64,000 bases of DNA from Petunia secreta (lineage: Eukaryota; Streptophyta; Magnoliopsida; Solanales; Solanaceae). This document shows, in pieces, positions 32,562 through 43,149 of this stretch. The position numbers were made by a program, and so were the translations under genes. The notes below the pieces were generated by a model. The model was not told where the DNA came from and made no database searches. It was given only the letters and a program-made list of their open reading frames with translations. Each line of letters opens with the position of its first letter. Within the stretch, counting starts at the first letter, position 1. The stretch spans positions 51,821,001-51,885,000 of the forward strand of contig JARKIP010000005.1 in assembly GCA_029990175.1 (NCBI GenBank), in the 5' to 3' direction.

Positions 32562-35500
32562 TCTTCCCCTTCTTGAGAAGATTTTGTCCTCGAAATTAAG
32601 GCGTCCTCCTCCAAGGTATCATCACCTACATCAAAAGAAGTCAAGTCACTAACATTGAAAGTAGTCGACACATTTTACTCACCAGGCAAATCTATCACAT
32701 ATGCATTGTTGTTGATCTTGGACAACACTTGGAATGGGCCATTGCCCCTCGGCGCCAACTTTCCCTTCCTTTGGTTGGGAAACCTTTCCTTCCGGAAATG
32801 CACCCACACCCAATCTCCCTTCTTGAAATCCACCTTCATTCTTCCTTTGTTTTTCTTGGTTGCTATCTTCTCATATGCCTCCTCCAAAGACTTTCGCACC
32901 TTGGCATGAAGTTCAAGCAATGCCTTGGCCCGAGCGTTACCTTCAAAATCAACAACCACATCCCTTGGCAAAGGGGTAAGATCAAGAGGAATCAAAGGGT
33001 TAAAACCATAAACACACTCAAATGGGGTCATGCCAATCATACGATGCAAAGTGCTGTTATATGCAAACTCCATGAGTGGTAGCTTATCAATCTAAGTCCC
33101 GGCCTTTCCTTTGGTCATAGCTCTGAGTAGAGCTCCCAAATTCCGGTTCACCACCTCGGTTTGGCCATCGGTTTGAGGGTGGTGGAACGTGGAGAATAGC
33201 AACTTGGTGCCAAGAGCACCCTACAAACACTTCCAAAAATGGCTAAGGAACTTGGAGTCCCTATCACTAACAATGGTGCGAGGCACCCCATGCAATTTCA
33301 AGACATTATCAACAAACAAGGAAGCCACATGTTGTGCATCATTAGTCTTTTTACACGGAATAAAGTGAGCCATTTTGGAAAAACGGTCAACGACAACAAA
33401 AATGCTATCGTGTCCTTCTCTAGTCCGGGGCAAAGCCATAACAAAATCCATAGAGAGATCAACCCACGGACTAGTAGGTATGGGCAAAGGAGTGTATAAG
33501 CCATAGTTGTTGGATCGAGACTTGGCCTTCTTGCAAACCAAGCAAGCATAGCAAAATCGTTCCACAAGAGGCCTCATTCTTGGCCAATGGAATTGTTCTT
33601 TAAGTATGGCCAAAGTCTTGACCACCCCAAAGTGACCCATTAAGCCCCCGCAATGTGCTTCTTGAACTAGCACGTCTCTCCAAGAGGACTCGGGGACACA
33701 CACTCTCCCATTCTGGAAAATGTAGCCATCAACCCATTGGTATTTTTCCACCCTCTCCCCACTCACTAGAGCATCATGAATTCTCTTGAGCTTCGGGTCA
33801 TGTTCGTACAACAACTTTATACTTTCAAAACCCATAAGCTTAGAAGCAAGAGTGGTAGCAAGAGCGAAATTTCTAGAAAGCGCATCGGCTACAACATTGT
33901 CCTTACCCTTTTTGTAATGAATCACATAAGGGAAAGACTTAATGAACTCCACCCACTTGGCATGTCTCTTGTTCAACTTTTCTTGGCCTCTTAGATGCTT
34001 GTGTGACTCATGGTCACTCTTGATCACAAATTCCCGAGGCCATAGATAGTGTTGCAATGGGCTAGAACTCTCACGAGGGCATACAACTCCTTGTCATACG
34101 TGGAGTAATTCAAGGTTGCGCCTTTCAACTTCTTACTAAAGTAGGCCACGGGTTTCCCATCTTGCATGAGAACACCCCCGATTCCCACCCCCGAGGTATC
34201 ACATTCAACCTCAAAAGCCTTCCCGAAGTCGGGCAATTGTAACAAGGGGGCGGTACTCAACCTACTTTTCAATTCTTGGAAAGCTCTCTCTTGAGGCTCT
34301 CCCCACACAAAGGTTTTATCTTTCTTCACCAACTCGATGAGTGGTGCGGAAATGGTGCTAAAGTCTCTAACAAAGCGCCTATAGAAACTAGCAAGGCCAT
34401 GGAAACTCCTCACACGAGAGACGGTGGTAGGAGTAGGCCAATCTCTAATGGCTTCAACTTTGGACTCATCAACTTCTACACCATTGACACTAACAACAAA
34501 GTCCAAAAAGACAACCTTTTCAACACAAAAGGCGCACTTCTTAAAGTTGGCATAGAGCTTTTTGGCTCGTAGCACTTCAAGGACTTGACTCAAGTGGCCA
34601 ACATGGTCATCTATTGACTTGCTATAAATCAATATGTCATCAAAGTAGACGACCACAAATTTGTTGATGAATGGCTTTAGCACGTGGTTAATTAGCCTCA
34701 TGAAAGTACTAGGTGCGTTGGAGAGGCCAAAGGGCATCACCAACCATTCATATAGACCAAACTTGGTCTTGAATGCGGTTTTCCATTCATCCCCGGGTTT
34801 CATCCGGATTTGATGGTAGCAGGACGACCTAAGGTCTATTTTCTAAAAGATGCTAGAACCACTAAGCTCATCTAACATATCATCCAAATGAGGTATGGGA
34901 TGTCGATACTTTACCGTGATCTTGTTGACGGCTCGACAATCCACACACATCCTCCAAGTGCCATCCTTCTTTGGAACAAGGATCACGGGCACGGTACAAG
35001 GACTCAAGCTTTCCCTCACCAAGCCTTTGGTAAGCAATTCATCAATTTGCTTTTGTAACTCCCTTGTGTCCTCGGGATTACTTCTATATGCCGGCTTGTT
35101 TGGAATTTGAGATCCCGGGACAAAGTCAATTTGATGTTCAATACCCCTCAAGGGAGGTAATCCATCCGGCATCTCATCCGGGAACATGTCCTCATAGACC
35201 TTCAAAACATTTTCAATGGAACTAGGCAAAGGGTTAGGGTTAGATAAATAATCACTTTCGGAATTTAAAACCATACCTTTGTGCACTAGGCATATGAGCA
35301 TCTTGGTGCCATCATTACCTCTCAAATACTCACCCGGTTGCATCATGGCACACATGCGACCGGTGGAAGATGGTGGAGTCTCGGCCAAAGGTTTGGCCAC
35401 AACCGGGGACATGGCCTTAGCCGCTTCCCTCAACTCTTTCATGCGCCGATATTCTTCACTTACTTGCTTTGGGGTCAAAGGTGTAAGCACAAACCTCTTT

Positions 35501-35899
35501 CCCTCATGCCTAACCGTGTAAGTGTTGGCCCGGCCATCATGAACCACTTGTTTGTCGTATTGCCAAGGCCTCTCAAACAAAAGGTGGCAAGCTTGCATTG
35601 GCACCACGTCAAACATGTGTTCATCTTGGTAGTTCCCAATCTTGAATCTAATCAAGACTTGCTTGACTACCCTCAACTCCCCACACTTACTTAGCCATTG
35701 CAAACGGTAGGGGCTCGGGTGTTTAATGGTAGTCAACTTCAATTGTGAAACTAAGGATTGGCTCACCACATTTGCACAACTACCCGAGTCAATGATCATG
35801 GAACAAACTTGTCCCTTCACTCTACACCGGGCATGGAACAAGTTCTCCCATTGTTCATTTTCCCTCTCCTCACTCAACATGGTTCCCAAAATGCGACGC
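32354..35899 (-). pseudogene. pol of the inverted CRM-like element
   Basis: Pol continues from gag in the same frame; the boundary given is approximate. Protease has DSGSCANVVSQ near 35800. RT is cut by a TAG near 34843 within SIF-stop-KIDLRS, then shows YFDDILIYSKS near 34640. A frameshift near 34045 precedes the end of RNase H (NVVADALSR near 33890). Integrase shows the HHCC region near 33650-33530, core MDFVMALP and VSDRDSKF, with stops near 33221 and 33094. A TAA near 32675 precedes the FNVSDL tail, which runs about 208 bp into the 3' LTR. Restoration is not attempted; the copy is inactive. Confidence 0.88.
32562..32574 (-). other. polypurine tract of the inverted CRM-like element
   Basis: On the minus strand AAGAAGGGGAAGA directly precedes the LTR start TGATGCATCC. 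Confidence 0.82.
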
Positions 35900-37370
35900 A
35901 CCACAAGGAACATATTAGGATCATCCCCTTCCGTTGCTCTCTCTTCACCCTCAACTTCCTCACTCTCCTCCTCGACTTCACCCTCGGACTCACTTTCACC
36001 CTCATAGACCAACCCATCATCCATCACAATCATTGTTTTTCGGGTAGGGCACTCTTTGGCAAAGTGGCCATAACCCTTGCATTTGTGGCATTGGAAAGAA
36101 GAAAAAGAAGGAGTATTTAAAGTAGTTTTAGAAATACCTCCAACCTCTTTGTGGTCGCTTCTCGGGGTAGCCTTTTCAAAAGGCTTCTTCACATCTCGAC
36201 TCCCACTTGCTCCACTTGCATATGGGCTCTTCCATTCTTTGGTGCGAGTTGATGGAGTGGTAGTGGTAGTAGTACTCCTATAGCGAGGAGCCTTCTCTTC
36301 TTTGAGCCATTTTTCGGCTTCAACCACGGTATCACAAACATCTTGTAAGGAGTGGAAGATGTGTAGTCTCAATTGGGAGGCAATCTCCCGACTCAAGCCA
36401 CTCTTGAAACGGATGATAGCTTGTTCCTCATCCTCCGTTTCCATATCAAGAGCCATCCGGTTTTTCTCAAAGTCGTTGAAATATTCATCAACAGACTTGT
36501 AGCCTTGTTTCAATTCATAGAGCCTTTTGAGTTGCTCTTGTTGATACTTGAGAGTCACATATTTGTTGTTCATTACTTCTTTCAATTCTTCCCAAGTGAT
36601 GTTCATCCGCAACCCAAGTCTTCTCCTTGATCGTTTGATGGATTCCCACCAAGTAGAGGCATAGGACTCAGATGAAGCTATGGCATAAGTGGCCTTCTTC
36701 TCCTCGGTCATATCATTTGTGTCAAAGACCCACTCCAATTGGACCTTCCATTCAAGAAATGCTTCTGGATCACTAGCCCCTTTGAAAGGCGGGATAGTGA
36801 TCTTCACACTATTGAGATTAGTGTCACTACCCCCATGGTTTGGTTCCGGTTGAACCCCATAGTTGTCATCAACATCCTCATACTCCCTCCCCAAGTTTCT
36901 TCCCATATAAGCTCTTGGAGGTCCTCGACCTCGCCCACGACCTCTATCTACACCTCGGCCTCCATTCATCGCTCTCCTATTTGATAGGGAGCGTCAAAGT
37001 AATCATCATCAAGCCCGAGACCCTCCCCTTCTTGAACCTCATCAACTTGTTCAAGGGGTGCAATGTTTCTTCGGGGCCTTAGGAATGGAACATCTCCTTG
37101 GGGATTGCCCAAGGGTTGGGGATTGCCCAACATTCTTTCTCTTGCAAGAGCCTCATCCCTCAACCGTTGTCGACGAACTAGCTCCGCATATTGTTCCGGT
37201 TTCATGATTGAATCATCACTAGTACCTTCATTGGCATCCTTTTGGACGCTCGGGGTCCTCTCCTTTTCAATAACTTCCATATTGAGGCTTAAGGCCTTCA
37301 CCTCGGTTAACAAGCTAGCCAAGACGTCGGTTGGAACCTCAATGGTGCTCTTTGCTTTCTCCTCCGCCAT
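35900..37370 (-). pseudogene. gag of the inverted CRM-like element
   Basis: The ATG is at 37370. A first frame runs to 36966 and a frameshift there leads into the long frame beginning at 36969, joined at an Arg-Gly-rich segment (GRGRGRGPP). The gag core has STWWESIKRSRRR and LYELKQGYKSVDEYFNDFE. A CCHC knuckle CHKCKGYGHFAKEC lies at about 36050-36093, followed by a Glu-rich linker. In the intact family this would form the N-terminus of one gag-pol protein. Confidence 0.87.
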
Positions 37371-38628
37371 GTACCTACAACAATCAAAAACAAGAAAAGA
37401 GATTAGAGTAAAAGTCCTCACTCACTCCCTCACTTTTGTTTGTCGCTCGGGTTCACTCAAGTTGGGGGAGTTAGGTTCACACAAACTTGAGATCAATGGC
37501 CTCCTCGTAGTTGCGCAACCTCCTCAATGATCAATCCAAGTCACAAGAACCAAATGCTCTTCGGGAAGAGTGGATTCAATGGGACTCGATAAACGCTAAG
37601 CTATTTGGTGCGCACTTGAACAAAACAATTAACTACGAATCTTCTTTGAATTCTACTCTCCTTCTAGGCACGAGTATCCTATTCGCACAATGGATTAGTA
37701 CTAATTAGGTAGAAGTGTTACCCTCAAAGTACTAACCGGAAGTGACGCGATCAAATGTTCAAAGATCGAATCATCACTAAACGGATTCGGAATTGGATGA
37801 ATTTTGGTTTGTGATCTAGAAACTCACCATATTTGATGATGCTATGGGAGTTTTGGTGGTTGGAAACTGTTACGATGCCTTTGCGAACAATCTGTCCCAA
37901 TTCAGGAAATTCTGAAATTCAGTACCCTTTGCGATCGCGTGAGATGGGGCGCGATCGCGATGAATGAAAGTGCAAGATTGGCGCGTTCGCGTGGGACACT
38001 GCGCGATCGCGCAGGTCTGTGCAGCAGAACCAGAAACCCGACTGTAAACTTCAGTTTTGGCACACAAACAACCCCAATTCAACTTGTTTTTCAGTTTTCA
38101 AGCTTTCAAATGGTGTTTTCAACTGTAGTAAACAATGCCCAATGGTTTAGCCACACAAACAACCAACAAACCACTTGTTTCAATGATTTTGGTCAAGTTC
38201 TTCCAAAATTTTCAAGACCTTCAATACTCCAAATGATGTTATGGGGGTATCAAAACGACGGGAAAACTATAAGGAGTAAACCCCGATACCAAACAACCAA
38301 GAATTCATAACATCAATCGAGTTCTAGCAAATTTTGTGAAATCTTCAACCTAGGGTTTAAATTTTCCAAACTTTGATTCTTAACCTGAAATGGTGTTTTG
38401 TTGACACCCAATCAAAGAGAGTACGTATTCAAACAAACCCCGATAGTTGACAACAACAAAATCGCAACAACAAACGATTTCTAGCTATTTTTTTTTTATT
38501 TTCTAATTTGTGAATTATTTTTTCTTCTTTTTCTAATAAGAAGAACAAGAACAAGGAAATAAACAAGAAACAAAGATGACAAGCACGAAGAGTAGGATAA
38601 GGGTTCGCAAGAACGTAACCCTAGCCTT
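37371..38628 (-). other. Long 5' leader of the inverted CRM-like element
   Basis: About 1.26 kb separate the primer site and gag ATG. Three GCGATCGC octamers occur within about 37926-38012, echoing the cluster in the LTR. An AT-rich stretch lies at 38480-38560. I see no coding sequence. Confidence 0.75.
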
Positions 38629-38640
38629 GCTTAGATACCA
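38629..38640 (-). other. Primer binding site of the inverted CRM-like element
   Basis: On the minus strand TGGTATCTAAGC follows the 5' LTR by two bases, close to the initiator-Met type TGGTATCAGAGC. Confidence 0.85.
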
Positions 38641-38642
38641 AC

Positions 38643-39392
38643 TGATGCAATCGAAACTACGAAAGCGATAAAGAGATAAAAACGAGACGAAGACTCACAC
38701 AATTGATCGAGTAGCAACGAAGAACTATGTTTCGTTACACCCTAAACGATGGTAAGGATCACCTACGCTATGCAACTATCCTCAAGAGTCACGAGGCTCG
38801 AGCAAATAGAATGATCAAAGACGGATTGAAGAGCAACTTGGATTCATCCAATTGATTCAAGCCAAAATGGTTACAAGGTTCAAGAGCTATGCTTATTCAA
38901 TGTTTTTGTGTTCAAAGTAAGGTAAATGCAATAAATGAAGAAGGGGTTTATTTATATCATCCCTTTACAAGGTTTTCTAAGTTTCTGGTCCGCTGTTGCT
39001 CAAGTCCTCTTCGCGATCGCGCAGGAGTATATGCGATCGCGAAGAACACTAAAATATTGAGGCGCGCGATCGTGCGAGATGTTGTGCGAAGGCGAAGACA
39101 AAACCAAGTTTGTTCGCGATCGCGAAGGTGTGCACGTGATCGCGAAGAGCAAATCCTCTTCGTCAGGCAGTAAGCTCAGAAAGTGCTCCCTTGTTTTGCC
39201 CTATTTTGCTCCCCTGCTTCCTGCACTGTTTCCTGCCCTGTTTCCACTTCGATTGAGCTCTAATGCATTGTCTTCAAGTCATCACCCGGGCTCATATCAT
39301 CCATGCCTTTCCAAACCAAGTGTAAGTGAGCGTCTTGTATATCCTTGGCTTGACTTCGAGTGAATGGCCTCGATGCAAGTTGGGATGCATCA
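38643..39392 (-). repeat. 5' LTR of the inverted CRM-like element (750 bp)
   Basis: Bounded by TGATGCAATC and GGATGCATCA on the plus strand, then GCACC. Three GCGATCGC octamers lie at about 39010-39125. Confidence 0.94.
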
Positions 39393-39397
39393 GCACC
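39393..39397. repeat. Target site duplication GCACC, right copy
   Basis: This is the partner of 31831-31835. Confidence 0.93.
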
Positions 39398-40847
39398 CAA
39401 TATGATATACAATATAATGAATATGAATGACATATAATGCATATGAATGCAATGTATGCAATAATAACCCTTCACCGGCGCGGGACTCTCATCGACAGCC
39501 GGGAAGTAGATGCCAACTCACAGCCAGAGTGCAATGCTCAGATCCTCAATGCAATACTAACAACAGGACATAACATTAATATACAATGAAAATCCAAAGC
39601 TAAGGCTTAATGAGTGCGCCTATCGGCAGCTACACACGTAAGGAACAGGTGGTAGAAAATCCACGAGGCCAGGTGCCTCCAAAGAAATGGATATAAACAC
39701 TTACCTCGTTCCAAAGTTAACACTGTTACCCAACTACCGCTTTATCCTTTTGGATTCATTGCTAAACGATCCCACTGTGTTCAATAAGCAGAAAAATATA
39801 TCACATAAGGCTAAAGTCTTCATTCCTCACATCTTAGGACAATCCAGGTAGGAACCTGATACCCTAATCGCATACGCAATACGCAGGCCAGGCCTATGTA
39901 CAGGGTTTATGGTCACCTAACAAAACTCTAAATAAATTATATTTATATGTTGTCCATAACTCACTGAGTACGAATATATAATCAATTCTATTATCGGGGT
40001 CCATTTGACCCTTTATACTATTAATTGAACTTATTAAAACGATGTATAATATTCCAAGTTTTACCGTTAAAACATATTCAAACACACGTAATAAAATCAA
40101 ATAATGAATTAAGATCATTACCTGAATGTTTCGGGGTAAAAATTCTACTAATTTTCCTGGCTCTTTTCTCATTTTCTAGCAATTTTGTCTCGTTGCTTCT
40201 CGGCTTTCCCGTTTATGTTTTGTTTCTCGTCTCATGTTTCTGTTTTGCTTTGTACTCCTACGAGATATAAGCTTAGGCACCGCCTGCCTAACTCTCCTAG
40301 CTTATCCTTTCCTCTTTCTTTTCTGTTATCTTTTCTTTTTATTTTTATTTTTATATTTTCTTTTCTTAATCGAAAATTAAAACAGTATCCTATGATACTC
40401 GAGATAATTCCAACTTTTGCATACCAGTTATATAAAATATATGTAACACAGTTGCTAAGGCGGCTCTCAAATCGGACTCCCGAAACTCAATATGCAAATT
40501 TAAATGAAAAAAAGTCAAATTATTTAACTTTCGGCATTTTAGCGGAAACTAGCCGAACAACCTCGAAATTCACTTTTGAAAAATCAAAAAATTCAAAAAT
40601 AATCATACGAACCTAACGACGCTTCCGGATTTTGAATCGGAGCTCATTCGCCAAGACCAAGTTCGAAAATCTCTTTTCAATATTTATCGACAATAAAAAT
40701 GGAAATCTTCTTCCGATACGTACCAAACGAGGTCTGATTTAACTGAAAGTTTACAGACAGGTCCTAATGGACCTTATGAATATTTTAAAATTATCGGCAT
40801 GAAAATCAGAGTCCTAACTTTCGAAACAACTGACCGAGGTCGTGTGA
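39398..40847 (-). repeat. 5' LTR of the old Tekay-like element, piece 3 of 3
   Basis: It resumes with CAATATGATATAC and aligns with 6590-8057 up to its end. The terminal bases read CGTGTGA where the other LTR has CGTTTCA, so the LTR start has either mutated or been clipped by a few bases. Sequence beyond 40847 is unrelated to the LTR, making this the right border of Nest 1. Confidence 0.88.
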
Positions 40848-41342
40848 TTTATATTGTGTATATATTTGATTTACGACAGTCTTAATTTATGTTCTGCACA
40901 TATTTCCTTTACTGCATTTTTTGAAATTATGTTGTGCACATATTTGATTATTGTTCGCAAAACATCTAGTGTTGTTTAGGATATGAAAATTGATGTTCCG
41001 AACGATGTCAAGGCATGTGAAAGCTCTTGAGGTCTTTATTTCATAATTCATAGTCGTAGCATTTACCAAGTGCTACCTTAGAGAAGATGTTCGGAACATC
41101 TTGGATAGGATATTATATTAGACTTTTATATGTGACGTTCCGAACAAGCCATTCAAAATTTAAAAGACACAAACGGCTACAACGAACAGTTGGGATTCCC
41201 AAATACCAATACACCAAACGGCTAAAATACAAGTTGCTGCAACAGTCACGTCAAAACACATGCACACTTGTAAGTATGCATCCCTTATTTGCTTCGGCTA
41301 TTGAAAAGGCGTGCACTACAAATTAAAAGCCACTACAAAATA
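40848..41342. other. Non-LTR interval with GTTC-S-GAAC motifs
   Basis: This AT-rich stretch lies beside the candidate small gene. It holds GTTCCGAAC at 40995-41003, a 15-bp perfect inverted repeat GATGTTCGGAACATC at 41086-41100 and GTTCCGAAC at 41137-41145. A roughly 35-bp segment at 41040-41076 is repeated with changes at 41370-41406. I see no coding domain. Confidence 0.5.
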
Positions 41343-41352
41343 TCTATAAATA
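41343..41352 (+). promoter_or_regulatory. TATA box of the candidate small gene
   Basis: TCTATAAATA lies about 30 bp before a plausible start region near 41370-41380 and 240 bp before the ATG. The match to a plant TATA box is strong; transcription is not shown. Confidence 0.5.
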
Positions 41353-41458
41353 CCTCCTTGATCAACTAAATTCACAATTCATAGTTTTCGCATTTACCAA
41401 GTATTACGTTCAGTTTCTAGTGATCACCAGTTTATATATCAAGGAAGAACAAGTTGAG

Positions 41459-41583
41459 GTAGTCAATTTTTCCATATTTTATACGTTTTTCCTAAAACAA
41501 TTTCAAAATCTAATTTATTTATATTTCCTTAAACATAACTCCACTTTGATTCTTTTTTACATTTTAAACAACTTTTCATGCAG
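41459..41583 (+). other. Candidate 5' leader intron (125 bp)
   Basis: The donor TTGAG|GTAGTC and the acceptor TTTTCATGCAG|ATGG bracket an AT-rich 125-bp stretch ending directly before the ATG. Composition and size suit a plant intron. It is inferred from sequence only. Confidence 0.4.
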
Positions 41584-41847
41584 ATGGCCAATAATGCATT
41601 TAACGATCCATGGAATAAGTACCACCGAGTCCGAGAGCTTCTAAACAAGTCGCTTCGTACAAGACTGCTATACGTTCATTTTGAAGTTGTTGACATCAAG
41701 GAGGTAGCAGATAATTGTGAGAGGTCCATTCAAATACTCGAGGCAAAACTTGAGCAAATGCAATTGCAGTTAGATCGGATTGAGAGGGTTTTGCAAAATC
41801 ACTTCGGTGGAGGCCAAAATAATAACGAAGACGCTGTTATATATTAA
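41584..41847 (+). CDS. Candidate small gene: 87-aa coiled-coil protein of unknown function
   Basis: The ATG at 41584 directly follows a plausible splice acceptor; an upstream ATG at 41578 would add two residues but falls within the inferred intron. The protein starts MANNAFNDPWNKYHRVREL, is mixed-charge, and has a heptad-rich helix (about residues 42-70) with ILEAKLEQMQLQLDRIERVL, then a Gly/Asn-rich end. I see no signal peptide, membrane span or known domain. TATA box, leader intron and undamaged frame suggest a real gene, unlike the broken ORFs around it. It could instead be the product of an uncharacterised repeat family. I do not recognise it. Confidence 0.5.
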   Translation: MANNAFNDPWNKYHRVRELLNKSLRTRLLYVHFEVVDIKEVADNCERSIQILEAKLEQMQLQLDRIERVLQNHFGGGQNNNEDAVIY

Positions 41848-41995
41848 TTATATATTACAATACGATGTTCCAAACGACAAATTGTTCTACTTTATTTCTG
41901 GAAAAGTTAATAAATTCGTACAGTAAGTTCGGAAAATATACAATGTGTTCCAACACTAAACTGTATGTTCAGAACGGAACTGGTATGCTCCACGG

Positions 41996-42198
41996 ATAAA
42001 TGATGATCATTAACACTATACATGACCAAATTTCCCGAATAGAGTGATAAATGATGTTCATTTTGACTAGAATGGACCAATTATACTTGTTATATTGACA
42101 AATGATGATGATTATCACTTGAAATGACCCACTAGAATTGTAAAAGTGACAAATGATGCTCATTTCGATTAAAAAGACCAAATACAATTGGTAGACTG
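41996..42198. repeat. 51-bp minisatellite, four units
   Basis: Units begin at 41996, 42047, 42098 and 42149 with spacing of 51, 51, 51 and a last unit of 50. Each starts AYAAATGATG (A-T/C-AAATGATG) and has a GACC/GACCC-containing centre. Units are diverged from each other but the period holds. A fifth unit seems to begin at 42199 (AGAAATG) and is replaced by other sequence. Confidence 0.88.
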
Positions 42199-42201
42199 AG
42201 A

Positions 42202-42229
42202 AATGCTACCAGCTAGCACCTGATGCCTG
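42202..42229. other. 28-nt patch identical to the copia extra ORF at 46101-46128
   Basis: These 28 bases are identical, same strand, to 46101-46128 in the extra ORF region of the SIRE-like element 4 kb away. A further 12-nt match (TACCAAATGCTA) follows at about 42235, corresponding to 46098-46109. It sits at the junction between the minisatellite and the old LTR fragment. Confidence 0.8.
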
Positions 42230-42236
42230 CTTATAC

Positions 42237-43133
42237 CAAATGCTAACGATGGATATGTTAGACCAGGTGTACCTTGTATATTCTAGATTACCGTTACAAT
42301 CCTCGCTAGTGGGAAGGCAGAACTAGCTTACCGTTACTGAGTTTCTCGAGGAGGAATTTTTACCAATTACATAGTTCGTTCTTGGAAATCTCCCAAACAC
42401 ATATACTTGATATAACATAGTGATTACTGAATTTACTAGTGAATTGATATTGACTACCGTTTATAAGAAATACTCGAAAAATAGATTACCGTATATCGCT
42501 TCTCAAAGGGAATTTTATTTACATGATTTATTTTTGCATTTGATGTACAGGCATATTTTCTGACTTGTCGACACTTAAAACGGTTGTGGATAAGTGTTGT
42601 TGCTCATTGAGTTACAACTCACTCCTCGCTATTATTATTTTCCAGAGATTAGCAGGTGTCATAACCGAGGATCTCTATTCTTAGAGCATACGATTTGACA
42701 ATCCTGGTGAACCCTGCATTTGATTTTCGGGGCCAAGAAGTTTTATCTATTTGTCATCGCCTATTTATTGAAACTCTTAGAATCGCTCCATTTAGTCATT
42801 TGTTAGTCTTTTCTTTAGTCAGTTGGTTAACCAGTTTTATTATTTCGTAATAAGTTAGTTATACGAGTACTTTGGCCTTTATGAACCTATTACTTTCTCA
42901 TAGATCTTCTCGTGGTGATTTGGAGGTAAACGAGATATTTCTCATTGTTATGGCATGAAGATATTGAATTTTGACTGGTTTAGTTGGCATTTGGTGTTTG
43001 TTTACAAATAGGAAACATTTAGATAGGCCTAAAACAGGGAAAACTCTATCCGATTTTCTGTAAAGTACCGATAAAGCTTGCTTGGGACACTAGCTCTTAA
43101 GCGATGGTCACTGTCCCAAATTAGGTTGTGACA
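42237..43133 (+). repeat. Old Tekay-like LTR, 3' part
   Basis: The stretch ends AGGTTGTGACA at 43133, followed by a primer site, so it is the 3' end of a plus-strand LTR. The left limit is unclear and set at the end of the filler patch. It is not closely alignable by eye with the Nest 1 Tekay LTRs. Confidence 0.65.
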
Positions 43134-43137
43134 AAAT

Positions 43138-43149
43138 TGGTATCAGAGC
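43138..43149 (+). other. Primer binding site, initiator Met-tRNA type
   Basis: TGGTATCAGAGC lies four bases after the LTR end GTGACA. Confidence 0.85.

Larger units (their letters stand above)
31836..39392 (-). mobile_element. Ty3/gypsy CRM-like retrotransposon, structurally complete
   Basis: This minus-strand element of 7557 bp has LTRs of 726 and 750 bp, the perfect target duplication GCACC, a primer site, a 1.26-kb leader, gag-pol in one intended frame, and a polypurine tract. It is inverted relative to the copy at 1-5873. Two frameshifts and about four in-frame stops interrupt gag-pol, fewer than in the other copy. The protease DSG and RT YFDD motifs are kept. LTRs differ by about 4 percent over the 300 bp I compared. 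Confidence 0.94.
5874..40847 (-). mobile_element. Old Ty3/gypsy Tekay-like retrotransposon hosting Nest 1
   Basis: This minus-strand element is cut into pieces by four later insertions. Reading right to left: 5' LTR (40847 down to 20865, in three pieces), primer site at 20862-20851, a decayed gag (about 20720-19290), a scrambled middle, then, beyond the nested plus-strand Tekay element, a short 3' internal tail (8443-8071), polypurine tract and 3' LTR (8057-5874, continuing left of the window). The LTR is about 2.6-2.7 kb and shares sequence with the plus-strand Tekay element at 8449-17300. Nearly all of pol is missing. The left edge is set by another insertion and is not the true element end. 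Confidence 0.87.

Noticed and set aside
41087..41326. 79-codon ORF upstream of the candidate small gene
   Set aside because: It overlaps the duplicated start region and motif cluster, is basic and low complexity, and shows no domain.
42014..42187. Minus-strand Ile-rich ORF over the 51-bp repeats
   Set aside because: It only reflects the tandem repeat; the last unit is 50 bp and breaks the phase.
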